A program made the translations under genes and the position numbers. Positions 1 to 7,781 of a stretch of DNA of 43,666 nt are shown here, in pieces. Position 1 is the first letter of the stretch; each line of letters starts with the position of its first letter. The notes below the pieces were generated by a model. The model had not been told where the DNA came from and ran no database searches. It saw only the letters and a list, made by a program, of their open reading frames with translations. The DNA comes from a virus, in IMG/VR virus record IMGVR_UViG_3300044616_001534, positions 1-43,666 of that record. One strand, given 5' to 3'.

Positions 1-315
1 GAAATAACTACCAGTTGCAATTGTTGTATTTGTTGTTAGCAATCTACAATCTAACTCGGCGGTTATTGTTGGTAAAGAGACTGGGACTCTACCACTTGAT
101 AAAGATGGAAGTTTGGCGTTGATCGCCGTTGACGTGGCTTCTGTTGCGAGTGTGGAGGTGTCAGTAAAACCACCATTAACACCAGTAAAACAACTCAATA
201 CGGCGTTGTATTTTAATGCGGCTTGGTAGGCTGCATTTTCGCTTAATTGCATTTGCTCATCTAAGGCAACTAAGAGACTGTTTAGATTTGTCTGAGCTTC
301 GACTGATAATGACAT
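1..315 (-). CDS. Hypothetical phage protein, partial (3' end outside window)
   Basis: I do not recognise this gene. At least 105 codons are visible from an ATG on the minus strand and the frame runs off the left edge with no stop. The N-terminus (MSLSVEAQTNLNSLLVALDEQ) reads as an amphipathic helix, followed by Ala/Thr/Ser-rich sequence. The ATG shares its A with the TGA of the upstream 56-residue gene (TGATG), so the two are probably translationally coupled. It is the third gene of a minus-strand operon headed by the 617-residue gene, which suggests a virion or appendage role, but nothing in the sequence shows a function. Confidence 0.6.
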   Translation of the reverse strand, partial: MSLSVEAQTNLNSLLVALDEQMQLSENAAYQAALKYNAVLSCFTGVNGGFTDTSTLATEATSTAINAKLPSLSSGRVPVSLPTITAELDCRLLTTNTTIATGSYF

Positions 316-485
316 CAAACACTCCTTGAACTAGATGATGATCTTTTAGAATTAGATTGTTTTGGAATTACAACCGTCTGTCTTTGAGTTGATAGAATAA
401 CTTGATTGTATTCGTTTCTAACTTGAGGTTGAGTTAACTTTAATATTTTTATTAACTCTTGCGAGACATAACTTAAATTTCTCAT
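315..485 (-). CDS. Small hypothetical protein, 56 aa
   Basis: A 56-codon frame that starts MRNLSYVSQELIKIL and ends in a Ser/Arg-rich tail (KRSSSSSRSV). It begins one base after the TAA of the 617-residue gene (TAATATG) and its TGA shares one base with the next start. This tight packing on both sides is the main evidence that it is real. It has no cysteines, signal peptide or membrane segment. The product is unknown; it could be a small adaptor or chaperone for the flanking appendage genes, but that is a guess from position only. Confidence 0.5.
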   Translation of the reverse strand: MRNLSYVSQELIKILKLTQPQVRNEYNQVILSTQRQTVVIPKQSNSKRSSSSSRSV

Positions 486-486
486 A

Positions 487-2340
487 TTATCCAAAAATTA
501 ACGCCATTTTCCTTGCTGTTCTTTCAATCATAGCATCAAAATCTAGGATGGGCAAACATCCCAGTGAAACATCTTGAGAAATTGCTGACAATACACTTCC
601 ACTGTAAACATAGGAAACCCCTAATTTAATATTTCCAGACAAAGATCCAGAGGATAAACTTACCGCTATACCTGGCGATAAAAATAAACCAGGAATATAA
701 TTGGTCGGTTCTAAAGCTATCAAACTAAATCCAGTAATAGCAGAAATATTAAAAGTTTGAGACGTTAGCCCTGTTGTGACTCCAGAAGGAGAATCCTGTC
801 TATATAAAACGCCGTTAATCAAAAGGTAGAAACGAATTAAGGAAACGTTGAAACCTCCCGATGGATAGGTTATTAGTGTCGAAATCCCCTGACTACTCAA
901 AACTGATTCACTAGCACCCCAAAAAACCCTAGATTCTCCCGCCTTTGTAGAAACAATTGCCAACAATGCCTCTGATGACTGGATAGCGTCAATACCTCGA
1001 AAAGTGGCTACACCATCACGACTGAGGGTTATTTTTTGCCCTACAGTATTAGTTAAGAATCCAGATAAAAACTGCTCAGGTGTATCCAAAAATTCGAATA
1101 TTCGAGACTGCGATCCATGAATCATCCCCCCCCGCATCCTGCCAACTTTTACCCCTACAGAATCCGGCAAAACCCGACCCGTATAGTTTTCGTCTTTATA
1201 AATCAATCCCCCTTGTGGCTGCCTATAAATCAGACCACCCTCAACTAAAACGCCCGACTGAACCCCGCAGCTAAGTGTGAAACTTAAAACAGATCCGGGT
1301 GCTATCTGCAATTCTGAAGACTTGAAACCAACGGCTATCTCAACAGCGACAACCCAATTATAGGGTAATGGTCTTTGAAATACAAAAAAGCCTAACTTCG
1401 TATCAACAGAAACCCATTCCCCAATACCATCCATATCGTTGCCGTCGCCCGTATCATTCTCGGTAACAAGCTCCCCAGATTCGATATTGACAAAGCCTAA
1501 AACCCTTGCGAATATCTTTCCACTCAGTAAATTAGAAACAGGCTCCGAGCCATTCAGAAAACAGTTTAAGCGGAGTCTCCTGCCCACTCCCATCTCTGAT
1601 TCGTACAGATTCAGAAAAGCTAATCTAATTGGTGATTGGTCGGGATCGAATAATGATCCACTACCATCGGGAGTATAAATAGGGCGTGGAAAAAACGGGT
1701 TATTTGCCAAGATTTCAGCGTCAATATTTGCTGCGGGTTGATGACAGCCAAAAACTCCGCTAGTGCCACCAATTGGGAATGCTCCGTAGTTTGTAGATCC
1801 AAGATTTAAAACCCATTTATTCCCTAAACTATCAGAAATAACTTTAACCCCATCAACAGCTTGCGGGGTGTTTAGCCTCATGTAATAAGCACCCAAACTG
1901 GTAACGGTTCTTATTTGCCCCTGAATAGCGTTTGTTGGTAGTGCCAGAGGGTTTGCTACAGACGACGGGGTGATAGTTAGATCAGTATTTTGACTCAAGA
2001 GTAAGTCAGAGAATGTCGCTAAAGTTTTGCCGTTGTCTTCCCAGTTTTTCCAGATTCCGATAACGTGACCATTGGCTTTGTCGTTATTAGGTGAAGCAAT
2101 TAAGAGATAATAAGGAAATAAAGTTCCCTCGGTTCTATTGGCAGAATTAAACTGAACCCTAATTCGACTCCCGACTGTATAATTTGCTAGTACAAGTGTT
2201 GAGCAAAAGTTAACGCCCGATTCATTAAAGGCTTGAATCCCTAAATAAATCGTGCCATTTGTTGTTAAACTTCCCCCCGTTTCAACTGATACAGTAGGGG
2301 GAAAGCATTGATTCAAGTTACCAGGAAAAATCGTACTCAT
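487..2340 (-). CDS. Putative virion or appendage protein, 617 aa
   Basis: A long minus-strand gene without a family I can name. The protein is rich in Gly, Ser, Thr, Val and Asn and poor in long helices, so it is probably mostly beta structure, as in phage tail fibres and other receptor-facing proteins. No catalytic motif, signal peptide or membrane helix is visible. It leads an operon with the 56-residue gene and the edge gene. Its ATG overlaps, head to head, the ATG of the plus-strand gene at 2339 (CATG), so its promoter and ribosome site must lie inside that gene. The ribosome site is weak. Calling it structural is inference from composition and neighbourhood. Confidence 0.6.
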   Translation of the reverse strand: MSTIFPGNLNQCFPPTVSVETGGSLTTNGTIYLGIQAFNESGVNFCSTLVLANYTVGSRIRVQFNSANRTEGTLFPYYLLIASPNNDKANGHVIGIWKNWEDNGKTLATFSDLLLSQNTDLTITPSSVANPLALPTNAIQGQIRTVTSLGAYYMRLNTPQAVDGVKVISDSLGNKWVLNLGSTNYGAFPIGGTSGVFGCHQPAANIDAEILANNPFFPRPIYTPDGSGSLFDPDQSPIRLAFLNLYESEMGVGRRLRLNCFLNGSEPVSNLLSGKIFARVLGFVNIESGELVTENDTGDGNDMDGIGEWVSVDTKLGFFVFQRPLPYNWVVAVEIAVGFKSSELQIAPGSVLSFTLSCGVQSGVLVEGGLIYRQPQGGLIYKDENYTGRVLPDSVGVKVGRMRGGMIHGSQSRIFEFLDTPEQFLSGFLTNTVGQKITLSRDGVATFRGIDAIQSSEALLAIVSTKAGESRVFWGASESVLSSQGISTLITYPSGGFNVSLIRFYLLINGVLYRQDSPSGVTTGLTSQTFNISAITGFSLIALEPTNYIPGLFLSPGIAVSLSSGSLSGNIKLGVSYVYSGSVLSAISQDVSLGCLPILDFDAMIERTARKMALIFG

Positions 2341-2716
2341 GAAAATTCTTACAGAAAGTGGTTTAGGTCAAACTCTAGCAAATATTATTAAATCTCAATC
2401 ACCTATCCAGAAAGGATCTGCTAGGCAATCAAAGCCTCAAGGTCAATCCGTAGCTGTTCAGTTAAATACATCCATCCCTGGATTCCCTTCAGTAATTAGG
2501 GCTTTTGCTTTTAATCCTGTTCAGGTAGGATCAAATAACGTTAGCTTAGTTAGATTATCCGAGCCTATTGGCGGGTGTGATTGGGGGGCTTTTTCTGGTT
2601 CCCCCAGTCAGATTATTAACTCAAGGTCGGAAGTTAATGTATCCCAAACACCTCAATCTACAGATAGCAGAAAAATCAAAATTGAGATCAAGATTGGTTA
2701 CACCGGAAAGTTATAA
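2339..2716 (+). CDS. Hypothetical protein, 125 aa
   Basis: The codon use matches neighbouring phage genes and an AGGA lies about 12 bases before the ATG, so I take it as a real gene. The first 30 residues are polar and probably helical (GLGQTLANIIKSQSPI); the rest is mixed and beta-like, ending KIKIEIKIGYTGKL. The gene is an island on the plus strand: its start overlaps the divergent 617-residue gene and its last six bases overlap the 3' end of the convergent portal gene. No domain is recognised. It might be a small head or tail protein. Confidence 0.55.
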   Translation: MKILTESGLGQTLANIIKSQSPIQKGSARQSKPQGQSVAVQLNTSIPGFPSVIRAFAFNPVQVGSNNVSLVRLSEPIGGCDWGAFSGSPSQIINSRSEVNVSQTPQSTDSRKIKIEIKIGYTGKL

Positions 2717-4108
2717 ATATGGGTTACTCTCCTCTGGTTTTTCCTCTGGTTTTTCCTCTGTTGATGCTTCTGATTGCGCTTGTTCCTGCGCTTGTTTTTG
2801 CTGTTCGGCTGCCATGATTTTTTCAATTAATTCTTGGTTAAAATCCTCCTGTCTTCTTTGGCTTAATCCTAAATCTTTTCTGAGTTGATTCAATGCCTCT
2901 AAATCAGTGGGATTAAATAATCCGGTTTGAATGCAAGTCATAATATTAGAAACCCGCATTCCCGACTGTGCCGGATCTAAGAATTGTTCAGACTCAAAAG
3001 TTCCATAATTATCCTGTATTCCAAAGTTCCACATCAACAAAGGGCGACAAACGTTATTAATTAATCTATCCCTAAATTGTCTAGCTATTTCCTCAATCAA
3101 ACCATCCAGAATTAATCTATGTCCTGAGTTCAAACCAGCCTGTCCGAGCGTAGCAGTGCCTTCATTAAAGATGGTATATGGGATTCCATAAGCTAACCAT
3201 CTATATTTATCTAATTTTTCAGAAGTTAAATTAAAGAAACCCTCCCCCCCGGTTTGGGGAATCGTAGTAATAGTGTTATTTTTATCCGTTCCCACAATCG
3301 ATCCATTAGCTAAATCCTTTAATTGATCTAAAGCCTGAGCTAATGCCGATGTGTTTTTAGTCTGTCCGTATTCGTCAAGAATAGGCTTGCCGTTCGAGTC
3401 CATCATCGGGATTGGTTCAGTTGACGGAACTTGTACGATAGTTAACCCCGTCGCTTGCCGTTGACAAGCTACACTCCATTCCCGCATCAGTAACTTATGA
3501 AATTCCCAGAAAGGATAGGCTGCTGCGGCTTGCGGATCTCCATTCGGATCATTGCTATCAATTGGAGTATTTGAGATATGCAGGCACTTTGCATAGGGGA
3601 TTCCCACCTCTCCTTTACTAGACGAATAAATAATCCGATCTATCTGACCGGATTTCCCTGCAAACTTAATCCGACTAGGCTCTAAAATATTAAGTCGCTT
3701 AATCCTTAATTCTCCCTTGTGTCCCTCCATCTCGGTACTAAACACAATCTCGGCAACACTCCGACCTAAACCATAGGCTTGTTTACTCATCTGAAGGATC
3801 ACGTCAGATAAAGACCCATCCATTAATTCCCAACAGGAATTAATAAACTCAACCGGAGTAAAATTGCCAGAGGGAAAACTAGCCACATCATTGTTTCCAT
3901 GCTTAAACGTCCCTGTTAATGCGATCGCCCGTGATGCCTTAACAGTCAAAGCCGCGCCCGATATTGGATCGGCTTTGAGCATTGCAGCTAAATCCTTAAT
4001 TGGGTATTTTCCCCTAGTGTCTAAGCTAGAGACAAAATCCCAGATTAAATTATCAAGACTGGGTGATATTTGACCCGGAAGGTAACTTAATTTTTCAACC
4101 ACTATCAA
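2711..4108 (-). CDS. Phage portal protein, DUF935 / Mu gp29-like
   Basis: The portal forms the dodecameric ring at the capsid vertex through which DNA is packaged and ejected. The length (465 residues) and sequence fit the DUF935 portal family of Mu-like phages: an N-terminal region with DLAAMLKADPISGAAL, a central segment with WELMDGSLSDVILQ and YGLGRSVAEIVF, then the stem/wing part with RWLAYGIPYTIFNEGTATLG. The C-terminus is a Gln/Glu-rich tail ending in an EEKP repeat encoded by short direct DNA repeats near 2725-2760. Its start overlaps the regulator gene upstream by 14 bases, so the two share a transcript. It is unusually far from the terminase and MuF genes, which lie about 28 kb away. 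Confidence 0.85.
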   Translation of the reverse strand: MIVVEKLSYLPGQISPSLDNLIWDFVSSLDTRGKYPIKDLAAMLKADPISGAALTVKASRAIALTGTFKHGNNDVASFPSGNFTPVEFINSCWELMDGSLSDVILQMSKQAYGLGRSVAEIVFSTEMEGHKGELRIKRLNILEPSRIKFAGKSGQIDRIIYSSSKGEVGIPYAKCLHISNTPIDSNDPNGDPQAAAAYPFWEFHKLLMREWSVACQRQATGLTIVQVPSTEPIPMMDSNGKPILDEYGQTKNTSALAQALDQLKDLANGSIVGTDKNNTITTIPQTGGEGFFNLTSEKLDKYRWLAYGIPYTIFNEGTATLGQAGLNSGHRLILDGLIEEIARQFRDRLINNVCRPLLMWNFGIQDNYGTFESEQFLDPAQSGMRVSNIMTCIQTGLFNPTDLEALNQLRKDLGLSQRRQEDFNQELIEKIMAAEQQKQAQEQAQSEASTEEKPEEKPEESNPYL

Positions 4109-4379
4109 CCCCCAATAATAAATAAATTAGCTCAGACGAAGTTAAACTCAAAACCCTGGAAATGTTAACGACTTCAATACTTGATATTTGTAATACCCCA
4201 GACTCTTTTCTGCTTATAGAAGCCTGTCTATAATTAAGTAATTCTCCTAACTCAGATTGTGTCATATTCCTATCTTCTCTTAGTCTCCTCAACCTTTGTC
4301 CAATACGATCTAAATATACTGAATTGGTATATTTCTTGCCAGAGTTTGAGTTAACAGAATAGTATTGTAATTGACCCAT
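4095..4379 (-). CDS. Xre-family helix-turn-helix regulator, 94 aa
   Basis: A short DNA-binding protein with a Cro/CI-type helix-turn-helix at about residues 24-80: IGQRLRRLREDRNMTQSELG, then the recognition-helix region QASISRKESG. The first 20 residues are a polar extension. It is transcribed away from the structural operon, with only 16 bases between its ATG and the plus-strand gene at 4396, and toward the portal gene, whose start it overlaps. An AAGGGG lies about 8 bases before the ATG. Position suggests that it controls itself, the portal and possibly the divergent late operon. I see no obvious operator in the 16-base gap. Confidence 0.8.
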   Translation of the reverse strand: MGQLQYYSVNSNSGKKYTNSVYLDRIGQRLRRLREDRNMTQSELGELLNYRQASISRKESGVLQISSIEVVNISRVLSLTSSELIYLLLGVDSG

Positions 4380-4395
4380 TATTTACCCCTTCCCT

Positions 4396-5286
4396 ATGGG
4401 TGTTTCTTGCTTTGACGGTATAGGTGGATTGTGTCAGTTTTCTGAAGACAACCCCACCGGAGAACTGATTAAAAACGCTTTGGTTTTAATTGAGGGAACG
4501 CATAAAGATAACCAAGGGGTAGTCCACGAGTTCCCGTCAGAACGGATATTGAGAATTGCACAACGGACAAATGCGGCAATGTCTCAAGGTTATGAGATTC
4601 CACTTATGTCCGATCATAGCAAGCAATTGATCGGGGCGGACGGTGAACTCAAAAAACTTGGGATTTTTGTTAGTCCTTTCGAGTGTCGGGTTATCCGTCA
4701 AGAGGATTTACCCAACCCAAAAATGCAACACTTAATCGGAAAATTAGGTGCATTTTCCAGGGTTAATATTCTTAATAAGGTTAACGAAGTCCGATCAAAA
4801 CTAATTAATCTTTTAAGTCCGGGCGTTGATCTAAAACTTGAAAGGTTAGCAGAAGTATCCGCCGTTGCTTTTCCTGCTATTCACGGCCCCGCGCTTTTCG
4901 CTGCGTCATCTACTGTTCAAGACTTGAGTTTTGCTTCAGTCAAAGAGGAGCAGGGAACGTTTAAGCGACAAAGAGAGGACTTGCTAGAGGAGTTTGAAAT
5001 CCTATTACAAACCATCCAACGGATTCAAAAAGCCTCACCTGAACAATTGGTAGCGGTAACTCCTGAGCAATTGTTATCAACTGCGATTGACGAATTTACG
5101 GCAGAAATTAAGCAATATTTTGGGCTTGATAATTTGAGTCAATCAATAAATCAAGAACCGGAATCGCCGTACAATTCAAGCCCTTATGCTAATGAATTAA
5201 TTAAAGGGCAAGCCACTTATTCCCTGGGTAACACTACTTCTAATTTTGGTGAGACGGGGTTAAGGCGACGGAAAAAGAACCGATAA
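4396..5286 (+). CDS. Putative prohead protease with C-terminal scaffold-like region
   Basis: The N-terminal half resembles head maturation proteases of Mu-like and related phages: an opening strand (NALVLIEGTH), a His-containing PLMSDHSKQ segment, and the motif LAEVSAVAFPAIHGPALFA near residues 152-169, like the 'EVS.V.FPA' end of many prohead proteases. The C-terminal 120 residues are acidic and helical, as in protease-scaffold fusions, and end TGLRRRKKNR, a basic tail resembling those of the small proteins that follow. A-x-F motifs (ALF-A at 166-169, LSF-A near 180) may be self-cleavage points. It is the first gene of the structural operon. No clear Shine-Dalgarno precedes the ATG; an internal TTG at 4429 is an alternative start. 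Confidence 0.55.
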   Translation: MGVSCFDGIGGLCQFSEDNPTGELIKNALVLIEGTHKDNQGVVHEFPSERILRIAQRTNAAMSQGYEIPLMSDHSKQLIGADGELKKLGIFVSPFECRVIRQEDLPNPKMQHLIGKLGAFSRVNILNKVNEVRSKLINLLSPGVDLKLERLAEVSAVAFPAIHGPALFAASSTVQDLSFASVKEEQGTFKRQREDLLEEFEILLQTIQRIQKASPEQLVAVTPEQLLSTAIDEFTAEIKQYFGLDNLSQSINQEPESPYNSSPYANELIKGQATYSLGNTTSNFGETGLRRRKKNR

Positions 5287-5324
5287 TTTTGTTGTTTTCA
5301 CACTAAGTATTTAAGGAGACAAAA

Positions 5325-5762
5325 ATGAGTTTTTACCAATACGAACCGCCTGTAGCTATGTTTTCTATGGCAGAAGTTGATAAATATAATAATTATCAAA
5401 ACGGTGCGGGTGTAGCTGTTTTTGGTGCTGCGGATATGGCAAAAGGAGTCTTAAAGGGTGCTGTAAAAATAGCAAAAATGCCATTCCGCGCGGTTGGAGG
5501 TGTCGCCGCAAAAGGTGTCCGAGCTGCTGCAAACAGATCCGCCGAGCGTGTAGCGACGACAATGACGGGAATGGGAGCCGTCAGGGGTTCTCGAAACCTT
5601 GGGGGAATGGCTGAATGGGCAGAAAAAAACCCAGGAAAACTCGGTGCTGGACTTGCCGGACTTGCTGTTGCGGGTGGTGGTGCTGGGGCTGGTGGGGTAA
5701 TGTTTATGCGTCGCCGTCGTAGCAAAACCGGAAAAATGATTGTTGAACAAGTGAGACGCTAA
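5325..5762 (+). CDS. Basic-tail capsid-cassette protein 1, 145 aa
   Basis: First member of the tandem family. The N-terminus lacks the MIIVRR start of later members but carries two A-x-F motifs (AMF-S at 11-14, AVF-G at 31-34). The middle is Ala/Gly/Lys-rich. Residues about 105-130 form a Gly/Ala-rich hydrophobic segment (GAGLAGLAVAGGGAGAGG), directly followed by the family tail MRRRRSKTGKMIVEQVRR. AGGAG lies about 9 bases before the ATG, and the stop overlaps the next start (TAATG). Residues 11-34 resemble the N-terminus of member 4 (FSMAEVDKY versus FSQIEVNKY). Function unknown; I infer an internal virion protein that may insert in a membrane. Confidence 0.75.
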   Translation: MSFYQYEPPVAMFSMAEVDKYNNYQNGAGVAVFGAADMAKGVLKGAVKIAKMPFRAVGGVAAKGVRAAANRSAERVATTMTGMGAVRGSRNLGGMAEWAEKNPGKLGAGLAGLAVAGGGAGAGGVMFMRRRRSKTGKMIVEQVRR

Positions 5763-6319
5763 TGATTATCGTTCGCAGGGTCATACATAGAAGCTCCGCA
5801 TTGTTTCAAAAAGCATTGATGCCCCGTGGTTCCGGTTTTTACGACGGACACAGCTCTGGATCTCTTGACGCTTTTGTCAGTCATCAAAAGTGGAGGAGAA
5901 ACGCTGATAATGAGTCATTGCAAGCAAAAAAAAACAGAGAACATAATAGATATGAAAGACGATCTGCTAAGTTAAAGGCTCAAAAGCAATATTGGACGTC
6001 TAGGGACTTGGCTCGGCAACTTAAAGATCCTTGGAATGATTGGTTTGATCCCGAAAAAATTAATCGAACCGCACCAAATCAGCAAGTTCCTCCATCTACA
6101 CGATTCCTTAATCCCAGTGTAGATGCTAGTCCTCCTCCACCCCCACAATCCCCAAACACTGCAACTAACTCCAAAACAGTACCTAAACCTGGTAGATCAA
6201 ACTCAAAAGCAATATTAGCAGGTCTAGCTGCTGCGGGTTTAGTAGGTGCAGGAGCTTACTTTATCAGGAGACGAAAATCATCTAAAGGTAAACAAATTAT
6301 TGAGAGGGTTAGACGCTAA
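5762..6319 (+). CDS. Basic-tail capsid-cassette protein 2, 185 aa
   Basis: Begins MIIVRRVIHRSSALFQ, giving the family N-terminus and an A-x-F motif at 13-15. The middle 100 residues are strongly polar and basic (RRNADNESLQ, KKNREHNRYERRSAK), followed by a Pro-rich linker (PPPPPQSPN), a hydrophobic segment (ILAGLAAAGLVGAGAYFI) and the tail RRRKSSKGKQIIERVRR. The ATG overlaps the previous TAA, and the next ATG overlaps its own TAA. The 3' 150 bases are almost identical to those of member 3, indicating recent duplication or gene conversion of the membrane-plus-tail module. The function is unknown. Confidence 0.75.
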   Translation: MIIVRRVIHRSSALFQKALMPRGSGFYDGHSSGSLDAFVSHQKWRRNADNESLQAKKNREHNRYERRSAKLKAQKQYWTSRDLARQLKDPWNDWFDPEKINRTAPNQQVPPSTRFLNPSVDASPPPPPQSPNTATNSKTVPKPGRSNSKAILAGLAAAGLVGAGAYFIRRRKSSKGKQIIERVRR

Positions 6320-6321
6320 TG
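6171..6321 (+). repeat. Direct repeat copy A (3' end of cassette gene 2)
   Basis: This stretch of about 150 bases, encoding the linker, hydrophobic helix and basic tail, is repeated at 6434-6581 with a few substitutions and one 3-base indel (CCTGGTAGATC versus TCTGGATC). It extends through the TAATG junction. Confidence 0.85.
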
Positions 6322-6579
6322 ATTGTTGTCAGAAGGGTTAGGCACAAAGAATCCATTGCCAGTTTCTCTGGTCGTTATTGGGATTGGGATAAAGATGTTT
6401 GGGTAGAAGACCCGAAATACTCGCAAACAAATCCCAAAACAGTACCTAAATCTGGATCAAACTCAAAAGCGGTATTAGCAGGTCTAGCTGCTGCGGGTTT
6501 AGTAGGTGCAGGAGCTTACTTTATCAGGAGACGAAGATCATCTAAAGGTAAACAAATTATTGAGAGGGTTAGACGCTAA
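6319..6579 (+). CDS. Basic-tail capsid-cassette protein 3, 86 aa
   Basis: A minimal family member: MIVVRRVRHKESIASFSG (A-x-F at 14-16), a short acidic/aromatic insert (YWDWDKDVWVEDPKY), a Ser/Pro/Lys linker and the same hydrophobic helix as member 2 (VLAGLAAAGLVGAGAYFI), then RRRRSSKGKQIIERVRR. The N-terminal segment is unique, while the C-terminal half is a near copy of the preceding gene. Its stop overlaps an ATG at 6579 that opens a short frame of 16 codons; the next long frame begins at 6607. Confidence 0.75.
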   Translation: MIVVRRVRHKESIASFSGRYWDWDKDVWVEDPKYSQTNPKTVPKSGSNSKAVLAGLAAAGLVGAGAYFIRRRRSSKGKQIIERVRR

Positions 6580-6581
6580 TG
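6434..6581 (+). repeat. Direct repeat copy B (3' end of cassette gene 3)
   Basis: Second copy of the repeat at 6171-6321. The near identity contrasts with the strong divergence of other family members and points to a recent duplication or conversion tract. Confidence 0.85.
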
Positions 6582-6606
6582 CAAAAGACAAAAGTAGAGG
6601 TACGCC

Positions 6607-7068
6607 GTGCCAATATTCTCTCAAATTGAAGTTAATAAATATCAGAAATATGCCAATTTTGGGGTAAAAACAGAAGTTGTTGATAGCGACCCTTGGGGTG
6701 GTGGATATCCTAAAAAAGCAAAGGGCGCTGATATTTTTGACAGAGTTGGAAATAGAGTTGCGGATTGGGCTGAAGCTCCTCATCAAAATGCGGTTAAGAA
6801 AGTGAATGACTCACTTAGGGAACAGCTTAAACAAAACTCTCGCGCAACCATTCATCCGGCTGACGCAAAAAAACTGACTGAACTTTATAATCGAGCGGAA
6901 TCTTTTAGGAGACACTCTCGCTCGGTTGGAAAACTAGCTGTTGGCGGTGCTGCTGGATTGGGTCTACTTGCTACGGGTGCGGCTGTCGCTGGGGGTGTAA
7001 CGTTTATCCGTCGTCGTCGAACTAAAAAGGGAAAGATTATTGTCGAAAATGTTAGGAGAAAAGCATGA
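6607..7068 (+). CDS. Basic-tail capsid-cassette protein 4, 153 aa (GTG start)
   Basis: Starts at a GTG with AGAGG about 6 bases upstream. The N-terminus MPIFSQIEVNKYQKYANFGV resembles member 1 and contains A-x-F (ANF-G at 16-19). The middle is helical and charged, and the C-terminal hydrophobic segment (LAVGGAAGLGLLATGAAVAGG) precedes FIRRRRTKKGKIIVENVRRKA. An ATG at 6579, overlapping the previous stop, opens another frame (MQKTKVEVRRANILSN) that ends at 6629. Removing one A near 6612 would join the two and recreate an A-x-F motif (AIF-S). The gene may therefore be frameshifted from a longer ancestor, or it may simply have adopted the GTG start. Confidence 0.7.
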   Translation: MPIFSQIEVNKYQKYANFGVKTEVVDSDPWGGGYPKKAKGADIFDRVGNRVADWAEAPHQNAVKKVNDSLREQLKQNSRATIHPADAKKLTELYNRAESFRRHSRSVGKLAVGGAAGLGLLATGAAVAGGVTFIRRRRTKKGKIIVENVRRKA

Positions 7069-7424
7069 TTATTGTAAGACGGAGGGTAAGCAATAAAGCA
7101 AACTTTGGACTCGTTGATCTAATTAAAGAGCCTTTTCGTAGGTACGGGCGATATCTTGCTGGAAAGGCAAAGGATAGAGCGGGTGCAGCCATGCAAGAAG
7201 TTATCAGGAATCCGAGTGCTGCTAACATTAAAAATGCTGCCAACTTAAACGCTGCCGCTAGTTGGGCAAAACAGAACCCAGGAAAGTTAGGTGCTTACAG
7301 GGCTGCCCCATTAGCTGCTGCTTTTATTGGAGGTGGCATGATTGCAGCCGGATCAAAAAGTTTCACCCGCCGTCGTCGTACCAAAAACGGAAAAATCGTT
7401 GTTGAGCAAGTAAATAGAAAATGA
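7065..7424 (+). CDS. Basic-tail capsid-cassette protein 5, 119 aa
   Basis: Begins MIIVRRRVSNKANFGLVD (A-x-F at 12-14). The body is basic and helical and shares WAKQNPGKLGA with member 1 (WAEKNPGKLGA). A hydrophobic stretch (APLAAAFIGGGMIAAG) precedes SFTRRRRTKNGKIVVEQVNRK. The start overlaps the previous gene by 4 bases (ATGA), and the AGGAG formed by the previous gene's Val-Arg-Arg codons lies 6 bases before the ATG, a good ribosome site. The function is unknown. Confidence 0.75.
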   Translation: MIIVRRRVSNKANFGLVDLIKEPFRRYGRYLAGKAKDRAGAAMQEVIRNPSAANIKNAANLNAAASWAKQNPGKLGAYRAAPLAAAFIGGGMIAAGSKSFTRRRRTKNGKIVVEQVNRK

Positions 7425-7666
7425 TAATTGTTAGGAGGTTTGTTAAGTCTAAATCATCTGCTAATTTTGCCTATGCTCCTGATTTCAAAAATATGTATTG
7501 GGATGAGGCTGAGGAGGCTAGGGCTAAAGCAAATAAGTCTAAAATAGATCCTAGATTATTGTTAGCAGGATTGGGTGTAGCTGGTGCGGTTGGTGCGGGT
7601 GCTTACTTTATCCGTAGGCGTAGATCCAAAAACGGTAAACAGATTGTCGAGAGGGTTAAACGATGA
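7421..7666 (+). CDS. Basic-tail capsid-cassette protein 6, 81 aa
   Basis: Begins MIIVRRFVKSKSSANFAYA (A-x-F at 14-16). A short acidic insert (NMYWDEAEEARAK) is followed by the hydrophobic helix LLLAGLGVAGAVGAGAYFI and the tail RRRRSKNGKQIVERVKR. The helix and tail are close at the protein level to members 2 and 3 but differ more at the DNA level. It overlaps both neighbours by 4 bases (ATGA). Confidence 0.75.
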   Translation: MIIVRRFVKSKSSANFAYAPDFKNMYWDEAEEARAKANKSKIDPRLLLAGLGVAGAVGAGAYFIRRRRSKNGKQIVERVKR

Positions 7667-7775
7667 TAATTATTAGGATAATATGAAACAAAAGAAACAA
7701 GATTTTAGTAAAGCCTTTACCCGGCGAATGTGAACTAAAAATGGTAAGATAATTGTAGAACAAGTTAGGAGGTGA
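7663..7775 (+). pseudogene. Decayed cassette copy 7
   Basis: The ATG overlapping the previous stop gives only MIIIRII before a TGA. In another frame, from an ATG at 7683, the sequence reads MKQKKQDFSKAFTRRM, stop (TGA at 7731-7733), TKNGKIIVEQVRR. These are the start and tail of a family member with a frameshift, an internal stop and nearly all of the body deleted. Its last codons contain AGGAGGTGAT, an ideal Shine-Dalgarno for the TTG start of the next gene, which may be why this remnant has been kept. Confidence 0.7.
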
Positions 7776-7781
7776 TGTAAT

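Noticed and set aside
487-2340. Diversity-generating retroelement target in an appendage gene
   Set aside because: No reverse transcriptase, template repeat or adenine-biased variable region is visible in the window.
5365-5750. Three minus-strand open frames opposite cassette gene 1
   Set aside because: They are Pro/Arg/His-rich shadows caused by Gly/Ala/Lys codons of the plus-strand gene, with no ribosome sites and no spacing to other minus-strand genes.
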